A DNA stretch of 64,000 nt from Calonectria ilicicola. Its lineage: Eukaryota > Ascomycota > Sordariomycetes > Hypocreales > Nectriaceae. This document shows positions 12,131-22,704 of this stretch, one piece after another. Each line of letters opens with the position of its first letter. The stretch's first letter is position 1. The position numbers and the translations under genes were made by a program. The stretch spans positions 2,418,001-2,482,000 of the forward strand of contig CP085834.1 of NCBI GenBank assembly GCA_020809705.1, in the 5' to 3' direction. Under the pieces are notes generated by a model. The model did not search any database. It saw only the letters and a list, made by a program, of their open reading frames with translations, and was not told where the DNA came from.

Positions 12131-13021
12131 ACGTTAAGACATAGCACCCTCCATGACTTTTATCCAGATCTGTTGCCGCTCGTCTCGGCGAGTGACTCAA
12201 AGCATGGACCCACCCACTAAGCCATAACATCCCACTTACCTTCCCTTGTTTATTGAAGCTACTGTGCTAGATTATCGCTGTGTTTCATCTCCTCATCTCA
12301 TGCCTGTATGAAGTAATAGCCAGGGCATGACGTGACTTTCAGCTACTAATCTGGATCTCATCAACACTCTCATGTCCCGACCTTTGACCTGGTATTGGAA
12401 CGCTAAAAGTCCAAGCTGCCCAAGTCCTGGAGTTGGTTCCTGGTGAAAATATCATGCGCAAACCCATCCTATTATTTTTTCCCCCTTTCTAGGGTAGCAT
12501 TGGTGTAATTTAGGGAAGGGTTTTGTGTAGAATCGTATCGTCATTAAATCGCAGGGAAGGGAGAAAATATTCGCATCTCAGTGTCGGAGGAATGGCATTC
12601 AAAGTACCTGTTGACGCTGTGGTGCAGGCTACCCAAGATATTGGTCTTGGAGCCTGTGTTGAGAATCAAAAGTAAGTTGTTGAATGAGAACACGGTTGCG
12701 TTTTACGTACCAACGTTGTGTCTTGCCATTAATAATGATTCGGCGACCAAGAGCAGCCAAGGGGGCTGTGCAAATGTTGATTCGGCGACCAACAACCAGC
12801 AACCAACAACTAAAATTGAGGTGTCACATATTGCTGCCTAGTAGTCTAGGCAGAAAGAATCTGAGAAAGGGTTCTTGGATTTTGAAATTGAGGTTACATT
12901 CCTTCCCCCCTCCAAAATACAAAAAAAAGCCAATCTGAGCCACGAGATCGCATACGTATGTATATTTGAGCATAGTAATTTGTTATTTTTTTTTCCAACG
13001 AGACTAGTATTCTGCGCAACA
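12131..13021. other. Intergenic, no gene seen
   Basis: Lies between the divergent hypothetical gene (minus) and the PI-synthase homologue (plus). It contains short frames without domains and a T-rich tract just upstream of the latter's start (about 12985-12992). It probably holds both promoters. Confidence 0.5.
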
Positions 13022-13835
13022 ATGGACTCTAATATTCACAGCCGCCGCAAACATGAGAATATTTTTGTCTTTTGGCCTAATTTAATTGGTGTGTTTCCCA
13101 AACCCTGGCACCACAGATGGTCAATCTAATCATGAGCTTAGGCTACGCTCGAGTTTTTCTGGCGGCCTGGTCATTCTACTTCATGTCAACTCAACCTCGC
13201 ATAGCCGGAATTCTTTACAGTTGCTCCTGCCTGCTTGACGCCCTGGATGGTTACACTGCAAGTGTCTTTGATCAATCCACTCGCTTTGGTGCCGTTCTCG
13301 ACATGGTCACGGATCGTTGCACGACCGCCTGTCTCCTGGTCTACTTGTCCATCATATACCCTCAATGGATTATTTATTTTCAAGGTCTTGTTGCGCTCGA
13401 TTTGGCCAGTCACTACATGCACATGTACGCAAGCCTGGTTGTGGGCGGTACCAATTCAAGTCATAAAAATATGAAGAAGAGCGATGGCTGGTTACTACAC
13501 TTGTACTATACGAACAAGGTGGGTACTGAAATTGTGAATACAATAAGCTCATGTCCTGACATCGATTTCCTTAGGTGATCTTGTTCCTTCTCGCAGCCTT
13601 CAATGAGATCTTCTTTATTTCTCTCTACCTTATACATTACTCATCTACACCTGCTGATAGTGGTCATGAAGTTGCTGGAATGAGAAATATTGACTCTGAG
13701 TGGCAGTTTGTTCTTGCCATCATCAGTTTCCCATTCATGGCTGTTAAACAAATCATTAATATAGTTCAACTTATTCACGCAAGTCAATTATTGGCTGAGG
13801 TTGATTTGAATGAGAGGCAAAAAAAGAATAGGTGA
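13022..13835 (+). CDS. Phosphatidylinositol synthase homologue with altered catalytic motif
   Basis: Three exons (13022-13088, 13142-13518, 13575-13835) give about 233 aa. The introns (53 and 56 nt) are GT-AG, with TCTAATC-type branch sequences. The protein opens with ENIFVFWPNLIGYARVFLAA, as in fungal PI synthases, which join CDP-diacylglycerol and inositol in the ER membrane. It ends with the conserved NKVILFLLAAFNEIFF and AVKQIINIVQLIHAS segments. The CDP-alcohol phosphotransferase motif D-x2-D-G-x2-A-R-x8-G-x3-D-x3-D is present as D55, D58-G59, A62, then Ser63 where Arg is expected, G72, D76, D80. The Ser codon (AGT, 13261-13263) replaces a residue that is nearly universal in the superfamily. 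The gene could be a diverged paralogue with weak or new activity, or a decaying copy. The splice model is well supported by homology on both sides of each intron. Confidence 0.88.
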
Positions 13836-14480
13836 AAAAGTATGGATGGTATGAGGTAGGGTGTGATTAGAATGAGAAAGCAGCATTGGCGGTGGATTGA
13901 AGTTCTAGCCACTTTACTAACCACCACGGCAGTGTTTCATGATGAGATAAAATACTCCATGATTGAAGATATATTAATACAATGACTTTTTACTAAGCCG
14001 AGATATTAGAACCTTGCACCCGGTCCTGACTGTAAACAAAGAAATAGGGCCGTGGATGTCTGTGCAAACAAACTAAAATCATTAGATCATATATCACTAA
14101 ACAATGCGGCGTTTGAAAAACAAAATTTCTTGATGGAAGGATTTACAATGGAAGTGTGGCTAACTTGTCAAAATCGGTGTAGCTCAAAAGGTATATTAAT
14201 GATAGAATAAAGTTGATTGAAGTTAATACAAGTAGCTGATGCTGTATAACTAGCTCATGCCGAGTTTGCCAAGCAGGTTCGTTGTGTTGGCCCAAGCCAA
14301 AATTAGAATAGCGTCATAGAATGAGGAAATTCGGCCCTAAGATTTGCAGCCGAGACTTTGGTGGTGACACGTTCGTTCAAACCTTAGGGGATGAATGAAT
14401 GTGAGGAACATGTTGGTGTAATGATTGCCGAAGAGGCAAATGCTAACAAATGCTAGCTTTCGTGAGGATGCCGAGCAAAA
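13836..14480. other. Intergenic, no gene seen
   Basis: Holds the 3' flanks of the convergent PI-synthase homologue and small secreted-protein gene. No domains or repeats noted. Confidence 0.5.
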
Positions 14481-14663
14481 TTACTCCGACGCGACATCAC
14501 GTCCGTTGAGGCTTTGACTCCAAGGTCGAGCAATTGACTGGACTATTCTGTTGGCTGGGACTGCTCTCTGACGCGCCTCGAGAACCACAGTCTGGTTGTT
14601 GGTAACAGGAATGGCCACGGCCATAGTGGCCATGAAAACAGTGGAGATGACTGAAAACTTCAT
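14481..14663 (-). CDS. Small putative secreted protein (60 aa)
   Basis: A 60-aa frame starts at ATG 14661-14663. The first 18-20 residues (MKFSVISTVFMATMAVAIPV) form a typical signal peptide, with a basic residue, a hydrophobic core and an Ala-x-Ala-like end. The mature part of about 40 residues has no Cys, includes LEARQR (a possible Kex2-like processing site) and ends NGRDVASE. No family is recognised. Small secreted fungal proteins include effectors and surface proteins, but nothing here decides a role. The short length leaves room for a missed downstream exon. Confidence 0.5.
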   Translation of the reverse strand: MKFSVISTVFMATMAVAIPVTNNQTVVLEARQRAVPANRIVQSIARPWSQSLNGRDVASE

Positions 14664-17646
14664 AGTGAATGTGGTTTAACGCGAAGAAGTTGAATAGATG
14701 CAAAGTGAATGACTGTGAAAGAGCGTAGAGGTTTGTGTTTGAAGAGATAAGAGTGTTTCTGAGGATAGAATTTCCTGGCGAAGAGCGGTCGAGGTTGATG
14801 TTTTTATATGTGCTGTAAGTTGACTTCCAGAGCATGAATTTTCTTATCTCAGCTGTGATGATCATGCCAATTGTTGAACAGGGTTCTGCTGGACATGGGC
14901 AAGGGGCTTATCTGGGGCGCACTAACGGTTGTCACCCGTCGCCCCATTGCCCGCTGGTTGTTGCGGGGAGTTTTTTCCAGTCTGGGCTGATTATGGAATC
15001 AACATCATGGGAGAGCGGCATAGTATCTAGCAAAAATGGCTTGAGCCATCTCGGATAAATGAAACAAAGTTGGTGTGCGGCATATGAAATCGCTTCACCA
15101 TCCATCTTTGCCTTTTTGGCCGCTGAGCGGCTGTGCTGAGACTTGGCGTTGCTCGTATTCGAAATAACATCCTGATTGAGCTGATCACGTATGCGCAAAA
15201 TTGGTTCAATTTAGATAAGACTATCTAGCCTATGCCTAGAGCTGTTTATCATGTTGAAAAGATCTACTGGTCCTTTGAATTATGAAATATATCCTCCCTT
15301 TGCAACAGGCTGAGGAACATGGCAAGTCACGAAAGTGGCCGAGGCAACTGAAGGGTAGCAATCCAACGTTGTAATATCTCATATTCTAATATTTATCCGA
15401 TGCTAGGTTGATTTGAGTTATACTCGAACTTGTCAAAAGGATAATATTATTTTTGTTAATCACACTTAACGTTCTAGGATTATGGACATGTTTATCGATT
15501 TTGTCACTCATGGATTGTGGTCATAGGTCAATTTTGGCCAATAGAAAGTCATAAATAAGGGATGCACGGTGATCTTAAACGATGATCATTTCTAGAAGCT
15601 GAATTTGGTAACTTCATTACAATTATACTTTTCCTGGGCGAGCAGGATATTACCTCATGCGTGGGGCTAAGGGCGTAGGGCGTAAGAGGACCTTATCACC
15701 AGAGAATCCCTGAAAGAGAAGGTTAATAGATGGGAAGTGAGCCTAATATGTAGCGTTGAATCTGAAGCGCCAATCATGCGGTTTATCGACAAACAAGGGA
15801 TGGAAGTATCCGTTGTAAACTGCAAATCTGGTGGTAGATTCTTGGCGTTAATATTGGATAGGAGCGCAATGAAGAAAAGTCTCGGCTAGTTCACATTCTT
15901 TGTTAACCCTAATTTTTCGGTCAGATGATTATGAATACAGAGCCATAAACTAGTCCTTGGTTGCCGTATGTCTTTTCTGGCACAAGGAATAATGAGAAAG
16001 ATCTTTTGACCGGAATGCGGCTGTGAATACATCTTTGCCTATAGTATGCTCTGATAGCATTGAAAGCTTTACAAAAGAAATTTATATTAAAAGATTTCTG
16101 AATAGTTGATTTGTATTGCATGTTCTGGTGGCAGCCTGTCTCTGCGCCTAGTTTGGTTCTGAGCCACCCTAGAGATCAGTAATAAGACGCTGCCACCTTA
16201 AATTCTTCATTTCGGATGACAAACAGTAAATTAGTAATAAGACAAATGAGCCCTTAATCTTATGTCTACAATGCATTTGAGGAGAGTCCTTAGGCATGGA
16301 TAGTTGAGATGGTTGGTTCGTAGAGAGAACATAGATAGCAGCTCCTGAGACTCATGTACCATGCATGTTATTATGGGATTTCCCTCCCCAACAATGAAAT
16401 CTGTTAGTGAACAAGATCAAATTAACTTGGTGCTTGTTGCATCAAATATTTATAAGGTGCACTCCATTCCTGGTTGCTGAGGTTGACACAGGCTTCAAAA
16501 TAAATGGGATGAGAAATCAGGTGCGCTACGACGCTAAGGCAAAATTGTACCTTGCTTACCCCTTGACCAAGATGGACTGTGAGCAAAAGTTATCAGAGCG
16601 CCAAAGGGGGCTAGAAATGTCCTGGTGTATGATTCTACGGCCATTGGCGACTAGCGGCGTGTTAAGCTTTTTTTCAAGACTATTTAGGTTAAGAGAGACT
16701 AGATTAACGCCTGCTCGGTTCGCATGATTACCATGAATCGCTGGTTTAACTACTTTTTTAGATTACCGTTTAGCATAGAAAATTACTGGTAGCGTCCACT
16801 TTAATGGCCTAAGGAGGTCTGGACCAATATCTTAAGACTTCTTCGGAATAGTCACAAGGTACCGACGATTTCGGTTTTTGAATGGTTCTTTAAAAGAAGA
16901 CACTTTTATAAATCCAATTTCATCTCAAGACAATGACAATCTCGTGAGCTGTGTAGACATCGATTGTGGTGGACTTTTGTGTCGCTTGGTCTTGGGCCCT
17001 CCTGTAACCATTCCTAGCTGGCACAAGATTGACCAAGGCAGTATGTTTTCCTCGTAAATGGCATGGTGACCGACACTACCATCATAATAGCTCCTGCTCC
17101 AGCCCTTCTGGGAATGGCCCATCACCCGTAGCGACCGCTCTGAGGCTCGGTCATCTGTACTACGGGATGTTCCATAGAATGGCAACATGTAAATTAGTTG
17201 CTGGAAGCCTTATTTTGGGGGGTGCATCCTAATGGAATTTGCCGCTTCGTCGATGGGATGGGATGCCGAATCTGGTCAATGAAAGCAGCTGAATTTATAT
17301 ATGAATTGCGATGGCGATGTGAAGTTGTGGTCGGCGGGGGATGCTAGTTCGAGATGGTTTACCAGACTATTGGGTCTAACCCAGCCACATGTATCAGCCC
17401 AAATTTCAAATCCGGTGTCCCATTCTTTTTCAGGCCCTAGCGCTTCCCCAGCGGCGATTAGCTTCTGGCGCCATCCTCACAAGGCAAACGCTTGAGTTTG
17501 GCCTTATGTCAGCGCAAGGCCTGGATGCTCTCAGGGGTACGGATGTTTCCTGGTAGCTGTGTGTGTATATAGCTTGAACTCGCTCACGAAGTAGCATGGC
17601 AATATTGATTCAAACCTCAACTAGGGATTGATTACAATTGCCCATT
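14664..17646. other. Long intergenic region, no supported gene
   Basis: Nearly 3 kb with only short frames. The longest, a 106-aa frame at 16407-16727, has no recognisable domain. No tRNA, repeat array or transposon signature was seen. Confidence 0.45.
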
Positions 17647-18820
17647 ATGCGTGCATCTGTCTTGGTCGTTGGTGCATTTGCACTTCTTGCCGATGCATCA
17701 CCTCCATACTCGAATAAAGAATGCTTTAAAGCAGTAAGTAGACTATATCGGATAGCTTGCGTTTGTTTACAAAAGTATCTAATTCTCTACAACAGCTTCA
17801 CTCTTATCCTTCAGCCAAGGCTGCATGCTCTTCGTATTTGAAGACTACCGTTACGCCTTGTCCCAAGTCAGTCCCCCCTCATTCCTCATCTAGAACGACA
17901 CTGCTAATAGTTCATGACTGGATAGGAAAAGCGTAGTTACAAAAACATCTACAAAGGTGGTTACGACCACAGTTACAACGACAATTCTGACCGTAACTCA
18001 ACCAGCGGTTTTGTCGACGCCCACTCCAACCACGGACCCGAACGCAATTGCGAACGCAGACCCGAATGCGGACCCAAATGCGGACGCGAATGGAGACGAT
18101 GGTGGTGATGGGGATGATGATTCGTTTGATAATAAACGGCGAGCTGTGGCAAAGTGCCCGTCATCTTCCAAGCCTACCAAGATCCCGGCTGCACTTAGCC
18201 AGCGCTGCAACAGCAAGTTATTTTCGTCCGTATGTGCTGCTATTGGCGTCAAGCCATCTACGACTACTTTGCGCGCACTTACTAGCGTGTCAACAACGAC
18301 TGCAACCGTGGTATCTAGGACAACAACAATTGTTAAAGTGACTGCCACAGTCACAGCAACCCCAGAGAGCTGCTTCTATCTGTATACCGATGTGATCCCA
18401 AATGCATGGCTCTCCGTGGGCTTGTCTTCTGGAGGCTTCCGCTATTCCATCAGTGATAGCCAGACGCAATTTAGTCTTTCCGACACCGGCAACCTTCTTA
18501 CGACTGATCCTGATATCCCTTCAGCAATGGGATACACTCGACTGGACGCTAATATGAGCCCATACCCGGATCTTGAGTACCTCGGTTTTACCAGTGATGT
18601 GTCACTTCAAACCCTCATTTGCCGTATTGAGGGAGATCAGTTGCTATGCGACTCCAACGCTGATGGAGACCAAATCAATAGCGATCTGCTGCATTGCGTT
18701 TGGGATCTTGGTAATTCGAAAACAAAGGTCTTTGCCTACCACACTGGTGACATTCCTGCCGAGTGCACAGCTGCATCCTGGAAAGTGGTCCTTTGCAGCA
18801 GCGACCCCGACAGCGCATAG
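17647..18820 (+). CDS. Putative secreted Thr/Val-rich protein
   Basis: Three exons (17647-17733, 17796-17866, 17926-18820) give about 350 aa. A signal peptide (MRASVLVVGAFALLADASP) is followed by a short Cys-containing segment, two stretches of Thr/Val repeats (TKVVTTTVTTTILTVT and STTTATVVSRTTTIVKVTAT), and between them an Asn/Asp tract built from an NADPNADPNADAN repeat ending in GDDD. A KRR dibasic site lies just after the acidic tract. The C-terminal 170 residues look globular, with several Cys. Both introns are GT-AG, and the frame fits across both. The Ser/Thr-rich blocks suggest O-mannosylation and a wall or extracellular location. No enzyme family is recognised. Confidence 0.72.
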
Positions 18821-19371
18821 TCCTTTTTTTTTTTCTTATTGCCATAGCTAGCAGTTTTTGGGATTGAATAGTGAAGGAAATGTATGCTATTCATGGGGCG
18901 TAACGCAGTTGGCCGGAACCCTTAAAGGCTTAATCACGGCGGTTGAGAACATTCACCTGAAGATCATACAGATGATCTCCAATGTACATACAAGATTTTA
19001 ATTTTACCTTGAGTGTTGAAACAACCATGTCCTTTTCTAACCAATAATGCTTTGAAGCGGGCTGGTATGCTGACTTGCTGTAAATGGAATTCCAAATTGA
19101 TCCGGGATATCACTCATTCTGCTTGACTCCCCTCGTCCCCTCAACACATGCCCCGACACCCTGAAAATATCCCATTACAAAAATAATAGATTGAATAACC
19201 CCAATATTGACCATCCATGGAGTTCACACCGCCAAAGCCCGCAATTACTCCATCTGTGGCCCTCGCTGCCAAAGTGAAAACCCTGCACGATACCCACCCC
19301 AACCAACCCCAACCCTAAAATAAGCCCACCACAACCAATTAAATCCAATTCTAATGCAAAAAAAAAGAAAA
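18821..19371. other. Intergenic, no gene seen
   Basis: A T-rich tract follows the secreted-protein stop (about 18824-18836). C/A-rich simple sequence lies at about 19285-19340, just before the tRNA gene. Confidence 0.5.
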
Positions 19372-19470
19372 TGATGAGACTGGGACTCGAACCCAGGAGG
19401 ATTGCTCCATCAGGAAGTGGTTGTTAAGGTTACCTTAACCTGACGCCATAACCAACTCGGCCATCTCACC
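19372..19470 (-). tRNA. tRNA-Leu (anticodon AAG), intron-containing
   Basis: On the minus strand, acceptor GGTGAGA pairs with TCTCATC (one G-U), with discriminator A. The D-arm reads TGGCCGAGTTGGTTA. The anticodon stem TCAGG/CCTGA encloses TTAAGG, so the anticodon is AAG. An insert of about 17 nt after the purine 3' of the anticodon is a typical tRNA intron. A class-II variable arm (TGGAGCAATCCTCC) and a T-arm CTGGG-TTCGAGT-CCCAG complete the cloverleaf. It decodes CUU and, by wobble, CUC. The length of 99 nt fits about 82 nt plus intron. Confidence 0.93.
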
Positions 19471-19876
19471 AGATGTTTTGTTGAGGTGCAAGCCGGCGTT
19501 GGTTGGGCTCATACCCCTGAGCGAGTGGCTGGAGGAATGCAAGGGAACGCAAAAACGTGGCAGAGTTTAGTGTTAGGTGCTCTCGTGGAAATAATTATGG
19601 TGCTAGTCTGCACTTGGGTTTTTTTTTTCAACGCTGGGCGGGTCAGGTGGGATTTTGGTCAACAAGGATATCCAGTCAGACTGCTCACTCAGAGACAAAA
19701 ATGAACCCCTAAAAACGTGTATTGGAATATGGTTCTTTTTATTTACATTAATCCCAGTTCATATCAATTACCGAATAGTAAATCTTCCCGTTAACCCCAG
19801 CTTCCAGAGCGGGAGTAGTATTCATAAAAACATAATTTCTATATCTTCAAACAAATGAAATGAAAGGCTCGCTTGG
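19471..19876. other. Intergenic, no gene seen
   Basis: Sequence between the tRNA 5' side and the 3' end of the aspartic-protease-like gene. Short frames only. Confidence 0.5.
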
Positions 19877-21611
19877 TTAAATCCTTCGGCCATCCAGCTC
19901 AAAAATGTGCTGTTGCACTGCGGGAAGCTCACTGGGTTCTTGAATTGGACTTACCACGTGTGCAGGCATTGGTGATGAAGGAGAAAAAGGATAAGTGTCA
20001 AGCTCCGAAACAGGATCCGAAAGCTGGGTGAAGGCAGACATTGGTGACTTGGAGAAGTGATGATGTGTGACGGCGCTCTCGGTCGCAGACGTACCGGGAC
20101 GCATTGTCGACATGCTAGACTTGGAAATGTTGATGTGTTGCGATTTTTTATTTTTACGCCAGAGAACGAAGCCAATAATTCCAAAGGCGAGCAATGCTGT
20201 TGTGGCAACGGGGATGCCAATTTTGATTCCCATATTGGAGCTAGTGTCGCTATTTGAAGTTGATGAAGAATCGGTTGAAGATGACTTTTCTTCTGAGCAT
20301 GTAGTCGTAATCTTGTCAGATTTGGTACCATTTGCGACTTGAGGGCTGAGCCAAAACTTTTGCTCATCGTAGTCGACATGCAAATAGTTCTGCGACAGGA
20401 AGACGCCACCAAATATAGGCACGTCAGCCCCCAAATCACTCGCGCCGGATGAAACGGCAGCAGCGATGCAGCTACTGTTTAGAACAGCGTATTTCCCTTG
20501 GTCATCAGTGCCCCTCTGGTGATTGATGAGCTCATAATGAGGAATGACAGTGGTGTACCCGTTGGAAAGCTTGATTGTCAAGGAACCTAGGAGCGGCTCA
20601 GAGTTCAAGGGGAACGCCGAAGGCGCAAAGTCGCGACCGTCAGAGTCAATGTGTTGTCCGAGATTTTGGAATTTCTCAAACATAGTTTGAGTTAGAGTAA
20701 AGGAGTTTTGTATTGTGTCGATGCATGCTGAGATTTTGGAATCAGCGTCAGGGAACAGAGAGTGATCGCCATTCTTGTTTGTGAGGATAATGTCGGAGAC
20801 GAGAACCTGTAGTGGGCAGTTGACCGACGTGCCGGCCCCCCACATTTTGAATTCAGTCTTTTTTGAGGCGCTGAAACGGGCCTCGTTTATACCCCCGATG
20901 ATGAGTTGGCCATCACGAGGGTGAGACTCGGAAGTTGAACCAAAATCAAGACTCCAAGATGTGCTGGGTGCGAGCTCATGAGTCACCAATCTTTCCAAGG
21001 TGGAGGACGCAGGCCCAAGAGCCAAAGCGCTAAGGTTAACGGAATCCTGATTTGACCAGACTTCAATAGGATAATCTTCAACCACGGCTCCGGCATCGGT
21101 GAAGTTTGCAACATCGTACCCACGAGCCACTGTAGTGCTGCCATCGTTGGGCTGGGCGTCGATGGTCCTGATGCATGTCAGCTATGAGAAGACGAAAGCT
21201 GGCTCAATAATCTTCTCACTCAACATCCCAATCGGTGTCGCTCTGGACGGACTGAAAAGACTTGTCGGTGGTAGAGTAGATGCTTCCAGACGCGCCCGCA
21301 CAAGCAATGAATTCTGTCGTGTTTCCCGATGGGCAATCCAGCATGTTTCTCACTCGCGTGTTATTAAGTATTGTAGAGATTCTTAAGCCTTCTATCTGGT
21401 CGCCCAAGAGAAGTCTGACGCCTCGATTGGCCCCGATTCCGTTGGGGAAAGTAACATTCTGTTGCATAGGTTAGAATAGCACTAAGTCACGCTGGTTGAA
21501 ATCATGTACTCTGATCGGCACCACGAGGGGTTTTACAGCACAGTCGACAGCCTCTGCAGTGAACAGAAGCAAGCTTTTGATAGCTAGAGTGAGTAAAATT
21601 GGTGACCTCAT
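19877..21611 (-). CDS. Membrane-anchored aspartic-protease-fold protein, probably catalytically inactive
   Basis: Three exons on the minus strand (21611-21510, 21458-21220, 21167-19877) give about 543 aa. The introns are 51 and 52 nt, GT-AG. Order: signal peptide (residues 1-20, LLTLAIKSLLLFTAEA), pepsin-like (A1) domain to about residue 395, Ser-rich stalk, one transmembrane helix (about 428-450, GIPVATTALLAFGIIGFVLW), then a basic stop-transfer and a cytoplasmic tail of about 90 residues rich in Ser/Pro. In the A1 domain the first active-site segment reads LLLGDQIEGLRIS instead of LLDTGSSDLWVS, and the second reads ACIDTIQNSFTL instead of A-x-DTG-T-S-x-x-L. So at least one catalytic Asp and both Gly residues are lost. 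Such pseudo-proteases could act as wall sensors or binding proteins; that is inference. Confidence 0.8.
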
Positions 21612-22704
21612 GATGGTTATTTGGCCAAAAGGCCCGGTGATTCTTTGTATGGGTCGAAAGAAGCGAAAATCTCCCTGGGAAATCGGGCAGGATCGCAGTT
21701 TTAAGCATGTTGAAACGGATGCATCGATTCTGGTTAATGCTCCGAGGCCCAAAACGTTGGTGCTTATTACGCTCGCCGATTGGCTCTGTGATTCAATAGT
21801 CGAGGGCCGATTTTCAGCCCTGTCAAGATAAGACGGCTCGGCATGACAGCATCGGGGCGGTATCATCGGGGACCTGGGCCTCCCGGGTTCAAGCGAAAGT
21901 CAAGGTGATTGGAGCGTGCGGATGAATTACTGTATAAGTCGCTAGTTCGGCTAGATAGGTCTAGCCGCATGCGTCAAGGGTATTTATCGCAGGGTTCATC
22001 TTTGAGTATTTGATGGTTCAGCGTCGTTGGGCACTTTTCAGCTTTCCATTCATGGGTCAGTAATGGGTATTCATTTGAGATGATTCTATCTTTTCGTTCT
22101 TTTTCTTGCCCACGAGTTTTAAAGCTGTTCAGGAAATGAAGAGAAACCCGGAAGCAATCAATCATGACCAGTACCCTAATCAACCGCTCCAAATATGCCT
22201 TGTGGCACCAATGTATGCAGTGTCTCAGCGTTGTTGCATGAAAAGAAAGACTCTGATTGGCTGCTAGAACGCCGTCTTTACGAGAGACCCCGACTGAAAT
22301 AATCCCCGATGACATGGACAGACACCCTTGTCGCTCCGCCTCGGCTCAATGGCAGCACCTTAATTTTAATCTAGACCATTGTGGATACGGCGGCCCTTTG
22401 CCGTCGCTGATCCTCTGTGCCGCGGCTGCTGATTTATTGATGGAGTCGCCGCTGCAAGTGCTGGTGGGACTGCATTCAGGCTTGCGGTGAAGATCTCCGC
22501 TGCTGACACCAACCACCACCAAGCCACGCAAATGTCGAATTGAACCTATGATAATAGAATAAAAGGCGCCAAGGTCAGAATGATCATGATTTTTTCAAAA
22601 TTTATGTGCAACAAAATGTATTTATCTAAAACTCTTTTCTTTCATGACCATTTTAACACCATCGCTTCATGTGCATGCTTCAATAAACAATTAATGCAAT
22701 CACC
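21612..22704. other. Intergenic, promoter of the A1-like gene and 3' flank of the metalloprotease
   Basis: About 1.1 kb with short frames on both strands and no domain. It separates two minus-strand genes for exported proteins. Confidence 0.5.

Noticed and set aside
11408..12220. Plus-strand frames of 107 and 143 aa
   Set aside because: Antisense to the 330-aa minus-strand gene and without domains. Long antisense frames are expected in GC-rich coding DNA.
16407..16727. 106-aa plus-strand frame
   Set aside because: Isolated, no family recognised, no supporting splice or start context.
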